The translations under genes were made by a program, and so were the position numbers. This document shows, in pieces, positions 1 to 13,400 of a stretch of DNA of 64,000 bases (positions are counted from its first letter, which is position 1; every line of letters starts with the position of its first letter). The stretch is taken from assembly GCA_947846985.1 (NCBI GenBank), contig CANTUZ010000002.1:126380889-126444888 (forward strand), written 5' to 3'. Source of the DNA: Fratercula arctica. Lineage: Eukaryota > Chordata > Aves > Charadriiformes > Alcidae. The notes beneath the pieces are model-generated. The model did not search any database. It had not been told where the DNA came from and saw nothing but the letters and a program-made list of their open reading frames with translations.

Positions 1-3000
1 GCATTCCTTCCCACTTCCCTGCACTTCCTGGGAAGACTCCGCTGTCATGTCTTTTGTCTGCTACTTCCTTTGGATGCCCATGAGGGAAGCCTGGCATTGG
101 ATGCTGTTTTCACAATCCACAAAAAAGTTCCTGACTTCACTTATTTCCTTCTCTGGATAAAGGAAAGCTGGCTGAGTTTAACTTGTCTCAGTCTGTCTCA
201 GCCTGTTTGCCACAACGTAAATGGAGAAATACTGCTTTAATAACTGGATTAATTCAGTCTCCCATGTGGTGTATGCCCTTTTTTTTTTAAGTTAACTTTG
301 CAGTATTTTCATTCAAAAGGTGGAAAAGGTCGTGATTTCATTGGAATTTTAAAGGGCATACAGTTGTTTAAATACAAGGGTCCACTCTTAAGTGTTCTTC
401 TGAATTTTAGTGGTGGTGATAACTGATGTGTTAACAGTGAGAATTTATAAACTGTTTGCATATCCTGCGTGCATTTGCACTTGTCATCTTAATACTGAAT
501 TAACTTCTTTTGCCTGTAAAATTTGTTTGTAACACTTGAGAAACTTTTTTTTTGCTGTTGTTTTGAATTTCATTCACTCAGAGATACTATAACTTTTCAT
601 CTGCCTGCACAAGTTCATGTGCATCTTTAGAATGAAGTGGATGTTTATGTAAAACAAAACAAGATACTCTAGATTGATGACTGTATTTTAAGTTTCAGAT
701 GGACAAGCTGTCTTGATTAGTGCCCTCATATGTGAAGCATTACACTTTAATCTTGAACTCTGAATTTATGCCTCCTTTCTTTCCTGTTCTGCAAACATCT
801 AAAAGAACCTCAGATGTTAAAAAGAAATAAATCCTTGCTTTATGCTTAGTCCAGGAATAAAAATTTCCAAACTAAGCATTTGAGCAAGCTAAATCGATGT
901 TGAGCTTGAGTTTGAGCTAAGTTACTACACTTCAGCAAAAGGGTAAGATAAAAGGTTGTGGATCTTTCATTATGTACTGTAATTGTATATCTACTGTTAA
1001 AAACAAAAAAAAAAAAGCTGAAATTTTGTTTTGCAAGCATTAATATATGCAGCTGCTGTTCAATATTACCCAAGAATCTTAGAAGTATTTGCATCAGTTC
1101 AGATGAGCAGCTATGTAAAATAAAGGATGAAAGGACCGAGATCTCTTTTTCCACGAACACAGAATTGTTAAATTGCTTGTGCTGTGTGACTGGAATACAT
1201 TGGATGTTAAACTTATCCCTCTTCTGCTAGTTCTCTGGGAGACATTGCTACTAAATTCTTACTGTATTTTTTTTTTCCTCAATTAAACTGGCTGCCAATT
1301 TGTGTTCAACTGCTTAACTGGTTTGCAGCTTAGTTCTCATGAGATGCTTCACTGGGTCTTGTGAGTGTGGTGCTTCATCAGAAAATGTGTAAAACTGTAT
1401 TTAATTTCTTCAAGTTAATGTAACTTAATTGCTATTAACTTGAGCTGTATTCCATTCAACTTCATATTTTATGATAATGCTTGGTCTTTCAGTTGTATCG
1501 ATCACTTTTAATTTCAAGAATACCACATGCAAAACAATTCAGAGAACTTTTTAGTTCCTGAAATTTATGCTTATTTTAAATGTTAATAAATAACTATCGT
1601 ATCTGCTCTTTGGGTTGCTAGTGAGTATTGATGGTTTTTTTGGAAAATGGAAATCAAAGGTGGAGACAGGAATACTTGTTCTGGGAAGCAGAGGTGAAAT
1701 GCTGGAACGCCAAAGAGAACTAACAGCTGTATGAGACAAAGGATGTTGAACAGCCAGGAGAGTGTTGTGAGGTTGATTCTTTGCTCACACTTTTAGTGTA
1801 GCTTTTCAGATGCTGGAAGAATCTTTTGAGCAAAGAATTAAAATTAAGTATGTTCACATAGTCCAGTTGAACTTCTAATTTGTTCTGCTTGGGGTTTTTT
1901 GGTGGGGTGGTTTTGTTTTCTATGTATTCTTGTTTGTTTGTGTGGCTTGTTTTTATTTATCTCATATCTCTTCCATTTTTCTTTTAACCTTATGATTTTG
2001 CTCTTGTCCTTATATTAGTTTACAGTCTTAGAGTAAACTTGTGCTCCAGTATAAGTTTCCCTATTTCATGTTTTCTTTAAATAAGCCATATATTTACCAA
2101 GGCTTTGCAGATTGGTTTTGTTCAGTGCATAGACCATTCCCCTGCCCCAAGTCATCGTTGCAGTTTAGACTTCCCCAGCTGATTTCATGGTCAGTGATTT
2201 CTCTGGTCTCACTTATTTTAAGTTGCTTATCTGAAGAAGTTATTCAGTTACTAGTTTGTTTTTGTGAATAATTGTTAATCTTCAGAGCGAGCTCTACTGG
2301 TAAGTTGCATCTTTTTTGCTTTTTTTTTATCCTCATACTGATTAAATGACAAGATAATGAAATATGATTAAGTAAGTTCTATGTCAGATTAAAGAAAATG
2401 CGGAAGGTTTCCCACACAAGTTGTGTTTTGAACGCTTTGACTGCTTAACTCTTTTGCAAGTTCTAGTTAGCTTTCTCTGTGCCAAGTCTGTCTTAACGGC
2501 CTTCAAGACTTTTTAGGTAGACTGAAAAAGTCTGTTAAACACACCTTTTCTGCAGCATTACACCATCATGGAGTCTCTCACTTAGTGTCTTTCTTTAGAT
2601 CTAAGAGTAAGATTGCGACTGTTGAGGAATTTGAGTCTCCTTCAGTGAGAGCCCACCTGCTTTCTCTCCAACAGAAAATTCACTTGAAAGGACACTTTGA
2701 CTTTCTGCCTTCTTTTTTCTTTTGATGTTTTCCTCCCTTTCCTTACCAATCAATTAATCATACCTATGGCATGTAAAAGAGCAATGAGCTGTTGGTTTAT
2801 TCAGTTGGAACAAGTGGGAGGGATAATGGGAAATCTTTCAAGAAAATGAGAAACAGATGGAATTCTGTGGTATTTCCACCTGCAGGGAGCAAACACACCA
2901 ACTAAGCCCAAGGTAAAAGAAAATTGAGGAAACACTGTCCAGATGTACTCTGTTAAGCTATGCATTTGTATGTTGGTTGAGTATGGAGCTAAGTTTGTGT

Positions 3001-5335
3001 TGTGGTTTTTTTTTTTTTATAATTGAAGGAGTTTGCTGATCTTAAACCTACAATTCTAATAATTACAAAAAATAAAAAGCTGATTTTCAGGAGAAATTCT
3101 GTTTCAAATTTTATTTTTTTTTTTTTTTTTGAAGTTGGAAGGCACTTCTCAGTCCTTCCCTCCTCCTCCATCCTCAAATCCCCCAGAAGGACCTACAAGC
3201 AGTGCAGGAAAAGTTTGTGTAATGCAGATATTTGAACAAATGCCTTTTGAAGTTTGGGAGCTTAGAGGCCATCCCCCAGCCCATGAAGACATGCTCAAAG
3301 GGAACTGTCAGTCTGAAGCACTGCTACCTGGGTGACTGTGGAAAATAATGCAGCTGACTTTTCAGAATGGGCATGTGAAAAGAGACTTGAAACAGAACTT
3401 ACGCCTATACCAGATCTCAGATCAAATGAGCTGCTGTTTTTCATAATTGTGTTCCTCAGAAGTTAAGGTACCACCAAGGCAGATACTTACCGGAGACCCC
3501 ACTTGACACCATCCCTGCTGCAGAGTTGTCTTTTAAACAATGCATGAGAAACAAGAGAGAGAAATACCCTATGGGCACAGATTGTCAATTAACGATTTAA
3601 TGAAGCACTGGGGTAATAGTGTGATGAGGTGTACAGAACAGAATAACTACTTATTGTGCTGTACTTTTAAGTCATTCAGTGTGGTGAGATTTATTTAAAT
3701 AAACTAGACGATTTTTCTTAAATTCTGGTATCAAAATACTGCTGGAAAAAGAAATTTTTATTCATTTGGCAGTCAAAAGGTAGTCCTGAATGTGATATTT
3801 AAAACCTGTACTTCTGAAAACATCAGTGCCCATAAAATTCTCCTATTTGTATTTTTAGAGAAACAGATCTTCAACTAGAGTGCAAAAATGTAATGCAGTA
3901 ATTCTTACATCTATATCTAGTCAACCACCAGCAGGCATTGACTCATCTATATTTAATTGATAACGTATTAATCCTATTATAATAAATCACATTTTCTACA
4001 GGAGAGTTGAAGGACATGCACAGGGCAAGCCACTTAACGCTAGACTCTTCACAAATGGATGTCCCTGAAATTGAAAGCTTGTAATTAAGATAAACTGAGG
4101 AAACAGCGATAGAATGGGAAGAATGTGCTCACAGCAAATATCTTACCCTATTTTTTCTTTTTTTTTTTTTTTTTTTGTGGAGTGGGAAAAGGGTTAAATA
4201 GAAATCAGTAGTGGTGGGATGCATGGAAACTCTAGGGAAAAGACACTGAAGGTAGAGGAATATTAGGGACTGAGAAGGGTTTAGTGGGGGAGGTACAGGA
4301 TGAACCACGGATAGAGAAGGGTGTAGAAATCGATGCAAAGGGATCTTGAAATAAATTTGTTGATAGTAACTGGACTTTTGAGTCTTAAGATTGAACTGGG
4401 AGAAAAGAACTGTAGCACAGGTATTTCCTTGCACAGGTGGGAGGAAAGAGTTGAAAGCATGAGTTCCTGCTCCCAGGATGGCTGGGGTTCTCTGGTGGTT
4501 GCAACTTTCTGCACAAAGGTAGAGCTTGACCTTGAATTACTTCTGCCTGAGGAGGGAAGTCAAGAGGGAAACATCCAGGTTGGTAAGTACTTTACCCGCT
4601 AATCCGCTAGCAAAACTTTAAGAAGGATGAGCCCTGTGCAGCTTTTGAAAGACAAGAACAGAAGTGCTGAGTCTAAAGGGAGACTACACCTCTCAGTATG
4701 AAATTTTGCAGGAGAGATTTAAGACAGTTTTAGACTTCCCCTATCATCTGGCTTGCATCACTAATAGTAAAATCTGAGATTGTAGTTTTCATAATCTGTA
4801 TGGGACATTCTGATATTGCAGAAAGTTCTGGGGCAATGTTTTTTCTAATTACAAATCTTCACAGACTGCGCAAGGTCCCATGTCAGTAATGTTACCAAGG
4901 CTAGTACCAAATACAGATCAAATTAAAATCTTGCTGAAATGTAAACCCAAAAATCATGTGTAGGAATCTTCCATCCCGCTAACTAAAGAAACGAACCAAA
5001 ATGTGGGTCCATAAAAACCGATCTATTAAATCGTACTCCGTTCATTTTTTTTTCCTGATTCCTTCCAACTCAAAGTATTTGAAACACTTCCATGTGTCAT
5101 AGTATTCATAACATTGTGCTCAAAAAAAAATCCTAAAAATAAGTATGTGAAATATGTAAATAAAACAACTTCATTTTGTTGTCTGAACTGAGATCCAAAA
5201 AAGTATGAAAAGATACTACTGTCTTAAGTTTTAACAAGTTCAAGAAGTTTGTTGCAAAAATATTTTGAAATTTCAGCCCATCCCTTTTTGTGGATATTTT
5301 ACAATCAAAATCTTCCCACAAATTGCATCATGTAA
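1..5335. other. Unannotated AT-rich DNA, no gene recognised
   Basis: I see no exon, RNA gene or recognisable young repeat here. Open frames are short, overlap on both strands and resemble no protein family I know. Visible sequence features are minor: a 19-base T run at 4158-4176, T runs near 3009 and 3115, and a perfect 14-bp palindrome TTTATTTAAATAAA at 3690-3703. Several AATAAA words occur (for example near 826 and 856) but nothing ties them to a transcript end. Confidence 0.6.
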
Positions 5336-5470
5336 GAATGGCTATGCCAGTTAGACCAAAGACCTGGCTAATCTGATATTCTTGCCTCTTACCACAACCA
5401 GTGGTGAAACACTTCAAGAACAGCAAAAGAGCAAGGAAAGCATAAGCTGCCTCCAGCGTGCTCTCCTAGC
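5336..5470. repeat. Possible ancient LINE/SINE tail fragment
   Basis: The stretch beginning GGCTATGCCAGTTAGACCAA, followed by a diverged 'ccagtggtgaaacacttcaagaacagc', resembles the widespread amniote repeat tail that reads roughly 'ggtcagaccaaaggtccatctagcccag' and later 'cagtggccaatgccagatgcttca'. I associate that tail with old CR1-type LINEs and the SINEs that share their 3' ends. The match is by eye, divergence is high, and the boundaries are approximate. Confidence 0.4.
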
Positions 5471-7064
5471 CTCCAGCTAGCTGCTGCTTTCTAAATCAGG
5501 ACCCTTTCTGGCTTTTTACTTCAATGAATTAGTTCAGTTTCTTAATGATTTGTGAGTTATATAAATAGCTCAATGCAAGTTGGATAGATTCAGAAAACCT
5601 TTAAAAGGAAGAAAATTCTATAGCAAAACCATTTATTTTTTTTTTTTTTACATTATTAATATATCTGCAGTAGAAACATGACTCATTTGACAACCAAGAA
5701 CAAAAGAGTCCATTGAGAACTTTCTCAAAAGGACTAAGTTAAGCATGGATTTTCTCTGTTAAAAAAAAAAAAAAAAAACAAACCAAACCTTTAACCAAAT
5801 ACAAAAAAATTATCAAGATGACGAATGGAATGTTATTCTACAGGCAAAATGGCATTTACTTCACAAAAGTATACTGCACATGACAGAAATGCGGTTGGCA
5901 AGTTTCAGTTACTAGGTGTGCTGAGAAGACTTATCTGCAGACTTTCCACACTCTTGTTTTCCCTGGAAAAACACCTCAGAGCTTCAGCAATTATTTACCT
6001 TTGGAGAGGATTTGGTCGAAGTTTCCATCTTTAAACGTGTTTTGGTATTCCAGAGGAAGCATACTAAAGCAACCTACAGGAGAACTAAATATAGGAGTTG
6101 GATGGGGGCGGGTGCCGCACTCTCACGGAATCAAGTACTTCTGTCCCTGTACAAAGACAAAATGTGCTTGACGTTGGGTGAGTTACAGCCTTGGGTTCGC
6201 TCTTTCCTATTGATTTCTTCCCTCACGCTCGTGTCGGGGCCCACAGGAATTGGCAGAGGAAAACGCCGTTCCCAGGTGAAAGTTGTGTCCTTTGCTTTTA
6301 GCTGAAGTGTAATTGCTGGAGGAAACACTTTCTGAAATAAAGAAATGGTGCTTAGAAATACAGGTTTTCCTTCCAGGAACTTCTGTTTCCAGAACAGGGC
6401 TGAGACGCTGTTAGATATTACCTCATGTATTCTACAGATTTTAATATGAGTATTCGGCCTTCTTTACAGAGGTAGAACCCTTTTCTAATAGACTGTGAAT
6501 TTCAAGTGTGCCGTAACTAAGGCAGAGCTCTACTCTAAAGCTAGTATAAAGATGTCTTCACTCAAGTCAACTTATTGCTTACGAGAGAGCGAGAGCTAGG
6601 ATGGAAAAAGTCCTTTCTGTACATTGTGATCTTGGGTCGTTACCTGTGCGAGTGCTCATCTTAGTTGTCAACGTTGTTGCGCGCCTCTGCTGCCCGTGTG
6701 CCTGCTCCTCCCACAGGGCAGCGTCCGCACACTTCGGGGGCAGAGCGATGAGCTTTTTCCACTCGGATTGCTCGCAACCGGACTGACCAGCTGGGTGGCA
6801 GCACCCCTGGCCAGCTGCGGGCTTGTGGCTCACAGCTGGATGGATGGTGGCTGGTGAGTTTTGGAGCAGGATCAGCTCAAATGTGCAAGAGTCTGCCTCC
6901 ACTGGGCGAGCAAACAAAATGGCCGCCTCATCCGATACCCGTGTGGGACAGCAGGCGCATCTGCAGCACGGTGAAATGAAAAGATTTGGTATCCACAGTT
7001 TTCTGACTTAATTTGCTGATTAACAGCGTTATAGAAAAGGAGGGGACAGGGCTGTTGCTTTTTC
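5471..7064. other. Unannotated DNA with a GC-richer patch
   Basis: No gene is recognised. An 18-base A run lies at 5761-5778. From about 6595 to 6990 the sequence becomes GC-richer with scattered CpGs, unlike its AT-rich surroundings, but I see no convincing promoter, splice-site pair or conserved open frame. It could be an unrecognised old repeat or a regulatory patch. Confidence 0.5.
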
Positions 7065-7081
7065 TTTTTTTTTTTTTTTTT
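7065..7081. repeat. T17 homopolymer beside the CR1 3' end
   Basis: Seventeen T residues, preceded by a short interrupted T tract. The run lies a few bases beyond the 3' terminus of the reverse-strand CR1, so in the element's sense direction it reads as an A tract directly downstream. CR1 elements normally end in a short ATTCTATG-type microsatellite, not poly(A). Confidence 0.9.
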
Positions 7082-7088
7082 CTGTTTT

Positions 7089-7702
7089 CATAGAATAATT
7101 TGGGTGGGAAGGGACCTTTAAAGGTCATCTAGTCCAACTCCCCTGCCATGAGCAGGGACATCTGCAACTCGATCAGGTTCCTCAGAGCCTCATCCAGCCT
7201 GACCTTGAGTGTTTCCAGGGATGGGGCATCTACCACCTCCCTGGGCAACCTGTGCCAGCGTTTCACCACCCACATTGTAAAAAATTTTTTTCCTTATATC
7301 TAGTCTAAATCTTCCCTCTTTTAGTTTAAAAACCATTAGCCTTTGTCCTGTTGCTACAGGCCCTGCTAAGAAGTCTGTCCCCATCTCTCCTGTAGGCCCT
7401 CTTCAAGTACTAAAAGGCCGCAATAATGTCTCCCCGGAGCCTTCTCTTCTCCAGGCTGAACAACCCCAACTCTCTCAGCCTGTCCTCACAGCACAGGTGC
7501 TCCAGCCCCTGAGCATTTTTGCGGCCCTCCTCTGGACTCGCTCCAACAGGTCCATGTCTTTCCTGTGCTGAGGGCTCCAGAGCTGAACACAGTACTCCAG
7601 GTGGGGTCTCACCGGAGCAGAGTAGAGGGGCAGAATCACCTCCCTCGTCCTGCTGGCCATGCTGCTTTTGATGCAGCCCAGGATACGGTTGGCTTTCTGG
7701 TT
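7089..7702 (-). mobile_element. CR1 LINE, 5'-truncated 3' fragment
   Basis: On the plus strand this begins 'catagaataatttgggtggg', continues through 'ggtcatctagtccaactccc', and runs to 'atacggttggctttctgg'. That is the reverse complement of the last ~610 bp of an avian CR1: the C-terminal end of ORF2 followed by the short 3' UTR. The minus strand still encodes recognisable ORF2 tail pieces, for example the [11 protein letters not shown] segment, in more than one frame, so it is not coding. The 5' truncation is usual for CR1, which copies itself by target-primed reverse transcription. The 3' boundary is clear; the 5' boundary near 7702 is judged by loss of similarity. Confidence 0.93.
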
Positions 7703-8410
7703 TTGGTACCTCAGACTTGAACAGCAGATGTCCTTTAATCTTCATGCCTTGGTTTCATGTCAGTCACGTGGGTGCTTCTTGACCTAGCAGGGGTAAGGGA
7801 ATAAATAAGTTTAGCATGCAAACACTGTAAAGATAATTTTCACGAACTTCTTTTGTTTCAGACTTTCTGACACTCAGTTGATCCCAAGTCCGGATAATTA
7901 TTCCAGCTCTGTAGGCAGAGTTTGGAATAGATGCAAGAGGAGCTCTGGGAGGCTGTGTTCTTTCTCCTGTCTAAAAAAGCACGGAGGATGGGCTTGCTAA
8001 CTGCTTGCATTAACTAATTGTATTCTTCTTCTACCCCTTGCTTTCCAGCATCAGATGTGTTGAAGGGGCAGGTATAAGTGGGCCAAAATATTTTTTGGCT
8101 TTGTAATATCAGCGATTCTTGCATGAAAATTGCTCCTTCCAGCCCTGACAGTCAGGAAAGTAATACCGGTGAACTGGAAAGCGTGCAGCGGTCAGACTGA
8201 GCTGGAGGAAATAAAGATGCAACTTCTTATAAACACGAGTGTCAAAAGATTTACTCAAAGGATTTACACATTTACTCTAAGTAAATGTGTAGACCGCTTT
8301 GTTATATTCATGGGTTTGATAGCACTATGAGGGGCCTTATGAGGAATCTTTAACTTTTCGGACACTTATATTTTTTCCACTAATGCCTGTGTACGGTATC
8401 TACCGTAGTG

Positions 8411-8432
8411 GTTTACTACCACTGTAGTAAAC
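8411..8432. repeat. Perfect 9-bp-arm hairpin
   Basis: GTTTACTAC, a four-base spacer CACT, then GTAGTAAAC: the arms are exact reverse complements. It may be chance or the trace of a small foldback element. I see no longer inverted repeat around it. Confidence 0.85.
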
Positions 8433-8764
8433 TGATGAAGTAATTTCTACTTGCAATCTAGGTAAACAAGACCAAACTTAAATTCACTGGATATAGGCTT
8501 TGATAGCAAAGAACCATGATTGTTAAGGGAAGGCATTTTTGAGATTTTAAATATGGACCTATTTTAATATTATTTGTGCATGTTTCACTTGAAACATTTC
8601 AAAAGCTCTTTCAGATTTTTCTTGTTGGATTAGGATGGTCCACCTCCAAGCTAAATCTGGGATGTTAGAAGTATTATCTATATTTGGATGGGTAGAATTT
8701 AATGCATGAGCTTACTCTAGTAAAACTAGAATAGCAAAGCTATTTCATGCTAAGAGGTTGTTAG

Positions 8765-8836
8765 TAATAAATTAGAATGCTTGTATAGCTTTACAAAGAG
8801 TAATAAATTAGGGTGTTTGTATAGCTTTACAAAGAA
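8765..8836. repeat. 36-bp tandem duplication, two copies
   Basis: Two adjacent 36-bp units (8765-8800 and 8801-8836) begin TAATAAATTAG and end TATAGCTTTACAAAGA followed by G or A. They differ at only a few positions, so this looks like a fairly recent local duplication. Confidence 0.92.
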
Positions 8837-10462
8837 TAAACTAGGCTTGCATCCTGTATGTGAATTAGCCTACCATAGTGGTAAAAATGTACTGGGGAAA
8901 AAAGTAAGAAAACAAAAGTTGAAATACAGATGATAGTTTTGCTCTGCCAAAGATATGGAAAGAGTGGAAATGTGGTTGTTTTTAGCATGTTTCCTGGAGA
9001 AAGGTGATGGAGATAGATGCCGCTGGGTATAATCATTACGCAAAATTAGACTGTAGCTGTTAGTGCTACCTTAGCAGTTTGGGGAGAGAGAGAAAGACTG
9101 TCTTCCACCAGTTTAAATACATACTAAATGAAAAGTGGAGTAAGTACAGTGTGGAACATCCAGTGGTCTCAATTTCACCATCAGATGAGTGAGATGATGG
9201 CTGGCTATTTAAGTGTGTACATCTAAGTATGGGTTAGACTGGGTGCCACAAAGAAGTCTGATGTGAAGACCTGACAGAGAAGAGTTATGGCTGGTCCTGG
9301 GCATGACAGAAGCTGCTGAATTTAGAACCATGAGACCATCAAACATTGCAGTGTGTGAGGGGTAAATATAGTTCCTGGTTGGGGAGGTATCAGGTTCAGA
9401 GTGTAAGGAAGACGGAAGCAATCAAGGCAAATTCTGTGACTAGTATGGAGATATTCACTGCAGTCATTCCATTAACCTCAGGCGCCAAATATACTTCAGG
9501 GAAGCATCAGCGGAATGTGTCACTCGGCAGCGAGTGTCTCTGTGGGGGAAGCGCTGCGCTCGCTGAGCGGGTCCCTCCATGTGCCATGGGCCTGGGGAGG
9601 TGGTTCTCACAGACTGTCTAGAAAGTGAAGTACTCGAGTATTTTGCTTTCCTCTTAAACTTACACTTCTGTGTTTTGACTGAGTGCTGCAGAAAACAGTT
9701 GGGTTTGTTTTTTTTTTTTATTACCCTCCCTTTTTGTACATTGCTGGGAATAAATGACATCCTCCGGAGTTCTTTATTCTTTTCTTTAACTGTGGGAGGG
9801 CAGATTTTGGGGTCCGGTTCTGGTTCTTTTGAAGGACCTGTTGACTTCTGCGGTTCAGAGTTAGGTCCCTGATGGAGTGCTTATTGCTAAGCTTCCTACC
9901 ATGATGCCGAGAGGCAGACAAGTCCTCATCAGCTGTTTGGCAAGGCTCTGATATTGCTGCTTTGCTACTCACCTGTGCCAGGTAACTTCAATTGCCTCCA
10001 TCATCTGCCTTCTGGGGCTGGCAAAGAGTGTGGCAATGCTTGCCAGAGGCGGTATAGCTCTCCAGCTTGTTTAATTGGTTGTGGAGTATTTTTTGTTTTA
10101 GGAGAAACATGTTCTGTCCCTAGGACAGTTCTCATAGTGTTGAAATTTTTGTTTCTCTTTGATATGGTTGGTTCATGCAAAGTGATCTGGGTTTGTTAGA
10201 GACAAAATCCATATCTCTGTCTGCAGTTAAATCCAGCTCAACCCCAAAGCTGCTGATGATAAAATATTCATAAACATTTTTTCCATACTATCCATAGCTG
10301 CCATGCAAACATGAAGGGATACCACTGTTCCAGCCTTGATAAGCATGTATTCAATTGCACTTTGAGGAATTTACTTTTGGATAAAGGTGTCTTTGACTCT
10401 TGAGAGCTGGAACACTGTATGATGTGTAAAAATACTAGATATTCGCTTACTGGGGCAAGAAA

Positions 10463-10483
10463 TTTTTTTTTTTTTTTTTTTTT
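10463..10483. repeat. T21 homopolymer
   Basis: An uninterrupted run of 21 T residues with no retroelement body recognised on either side, so it cannot be assigned as a tail. Confidence 0.9.
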
Positions 10484-13400
10484 ACAAACGATGAAACTTC
10501 TAAGACATGACAGCAGAGGGAGCCATTGAGATTTGGTTTGTTTGCTTTGCTTCTCTTTTAAAGGGAAAAAAACCTCGGCCTTCGAGTTGTAGAGCACTTT
10601 TTCCCTTTACTTTTAACTGAATAGACAGATAAGAATTTGGAGGGGGGCGGAAATAATCCATGTTAGTCAATACATTTCACACTAGTGTCACTTAAGGTAT
10701 TGAGATGCACTAGATATTTGATTATATTAGCATTCTGGGAATCTTTCTGAATAAATTCTGAGAACATAACCTTGTGGAGCAGTTAATGACATTAGTTTGT
10801 CTCACACACACACTCTCTACTAGAATGTGCAATATTGTTTACTAAAATCTGTGCTATAAACCTGTGTTATTTTTAACCTGTATTATTAGTGGCCTCATTT
10901 TTATGTCTACTGATATTTCTTTCTACTGTTTTGTATTTACTTCAGTATATGTATTCCCATATGTTTGCACAGTGCCTGGAGCTGTGTGGGATTTGCGAGA
11001 ATGTTAACAGAAGTTTCCAAAAGCAAGCTATGTGTGCACAAAATGTGTTTTCCGTGTTTTCCATATTTTCAAAAAAAACTTATTAACAGATAGACTGCTT
11101 CAAACCGGTAAGTAGCAGAAGGCATTTAAATGCTTATTATTGACTCTTATTACCTGCTAGAAACCACAACAAAAAAATGCCAGCTCATAGTGCTACGTGC
11201 CAGCTCCACAAACATTTTGAGGCATGTGCTCCCTGAATCAAAGGGTGCGGCATAAACTGTGGCGTGGGAGGAGAAAGCGGAGGCGGGAAGATGAAGCGAG
11301 CTGCCCAGAGCAGATCAATGCCAGTTGAGATTTTACTCCAGGCATCTTAGTTCCTGTAAACTAGAGCTAGAGGATAACGTTTGCCTTAGAAGCAGCGTTT
11401 AGCACACTTACCGCATTTTGTTTGTGTCGGGACTCTGCTATCACCCAATACCCGTTCTCTAGTTTTGAATTGCAGTAGTAAGAGTATCATGTATACTCTT
11501 CATTTAGTTACGACTCCCATTTAGTTACATCCTGAACGCACATCAGTCTCAAAAAGTAGGTACTCTTTTTCAGTTCACGGGTTGCTTTTTTTTGTTGTTG
11601 TTGTTGTGTGAAAACATCTCAGATACAATGACAGTTCGATGTTTGAACACTGCTCGTGTCTTTGTGAGGGGAGACTTTCATTTCATGCTTTTCCGGTCAT
11701 CCCGTCTTCACAATTGTTCCGATGTACCTTCTAGAGCTACGGAATATTTGTCAACAAACGTGGATCTTGGAATGGACTGTGATAAAGTTTTTTTTCTTTT
11801 TTTTTTTAACATTGGCCTATGTCGGCAAACAGCAACACAGATCTGTCTTGTTACCAAAAGATGCTGAAGGTTTTCAGTGTTTGAATGTGAAAAGTGGAAA
11901 CTTCAATGTCGTTTAAAAGATGGCTGACAGTCATTGTTCTGGTGCACAGAAACCTGTATAGATCTGTCAGATCTTTGAAATCAGTCCAGAGTAAGGTCCA
12001 AATTATAATATATTTCTTTAATAATAAAAGATTTAACTGGAAGTCGTGAGGCATCAATGGAAAAAGATTTAACTGAAGATAAAAATGCACTTGGGACCAA
12101 CACCTATGTTCTGAGTTTAGAAAACCGAGGCTCCTATATATGCACACAAAAATGAGAGTCCAGAGTTTAAATGCATATGGAAGTGAGACTTCATGGATAT
12201 GCTAGAAGCCCTAATTGCAGCCAAACAGCATGCTAGCATTTCTGCTTCTATACCACCTATAGAACTAAATGTGCTGTAAGGAGGCACAGATGTGCTGACC
12301 CTACAGCTCCTGCGCAGTGGTCAGCCGCCACTATGTCAGCTCTGGCAGTAGTTTTAAAACAGAAGGTTAGATGGGAAATGCAGCTGCCAAAGGGTTTTAT
12401 ACATCACGTGAGCTCCTTGGAGGGCATTGTATAACCAAATATGCTGTCTGCAGGTTCCAGATCTATGGAGAGCCCTTGTGCAGTAGGTGAGACATGGGAT
12501 GTGCTCCTTCAAGAGCTGCAGCACAGAGGCGATGTGAAAAGGGAAGAATTTTTAAATGGCATTTTTTTTTTCTTAATCCTCTTCTGTTTTCTGGTGTCTG
12601 AGCTTCCTTAGAGTGTCCCTGTACACGGGTTGCTCTCACAGTAACCTGTGCTTCTAACTGTGGTGTTGTGATGTGTTGCATTTGCATCTGGGGAGGGCCC
12701 ATATTGGCACTCAGGGCGCTGCTTATGCCAGTTCCTGAATGACAGGAAACCTCCTCCCTAGTAGGGAGAAGATTAACTTCTCTGGTTGCTGCTAATTGAG
12801 ATAAAAGGACTGCAAGAAGGTGGTAACTAGACTTATTTTAAAGAGGAGGTCTGGACCCTCTGTAAGTTTCAGATATCATTAATCATGGAGTAAACTGCTG
12901 CTCAAAGAGCAGCTCCTTGAGTCCTTGTGGCTTGAGGCTGGATTTAGTTCAAAATTCACTTTAGAAAGTTTTCAAGAATAGGAAAATACCAGAATGGATG
13001 AAGGCAAACACCAGGTATTGTTATACTGAGGACCCAAGACCTTTCTGGATCACCTGAGAGTGATTTTTACCAAATGTTAAATGTGTAGCCATGAGATGAC
13101 AGTGCTGTCTGTGCTCAGCTGTGTAGTATTGTATTTGGAAGAAGCAGAAAAAGGGATTTCTGGATAGAGTGTGAACCAAAGGGTGAATGTAAGCATGAAT
13201 AGAAGGTGACGGGGAAAAAGGGACCAAAATGGTTTTCAGTTGCAAATCAAAAGCAACATAACTGCACAGGACCCGTATCTGGTAGGGCTGGTGGCTGCCC
13301 AGACTCGGGAAAAGCGAATAAACAGGTTGGTGTTCTATGGAAATGGTAGGAGTGAAAGTCTCCTTGTAAAAGACCTGCAGGTAGAAAATTGTGACCAGGG

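Noticed and set aside
1..2400. T-rich sequence with AATAAA words, suggesting a host 3' UTR
   Set aside because: No preceding coding exon is in the window, and AATAAA is expected by chance in AT-rich DNA.
4018..4075. 'gggcaagccacttaacgct' resembling a MIR SINE core
   Set aside because: Only a short block matches; the rest of the MIR order is missing.
6916..6927. AAAATGGCCGCC as a possible YY1 site
   Set aside because: It departs from the YY1 core after ATGGC, and no promoter features adjoin it.
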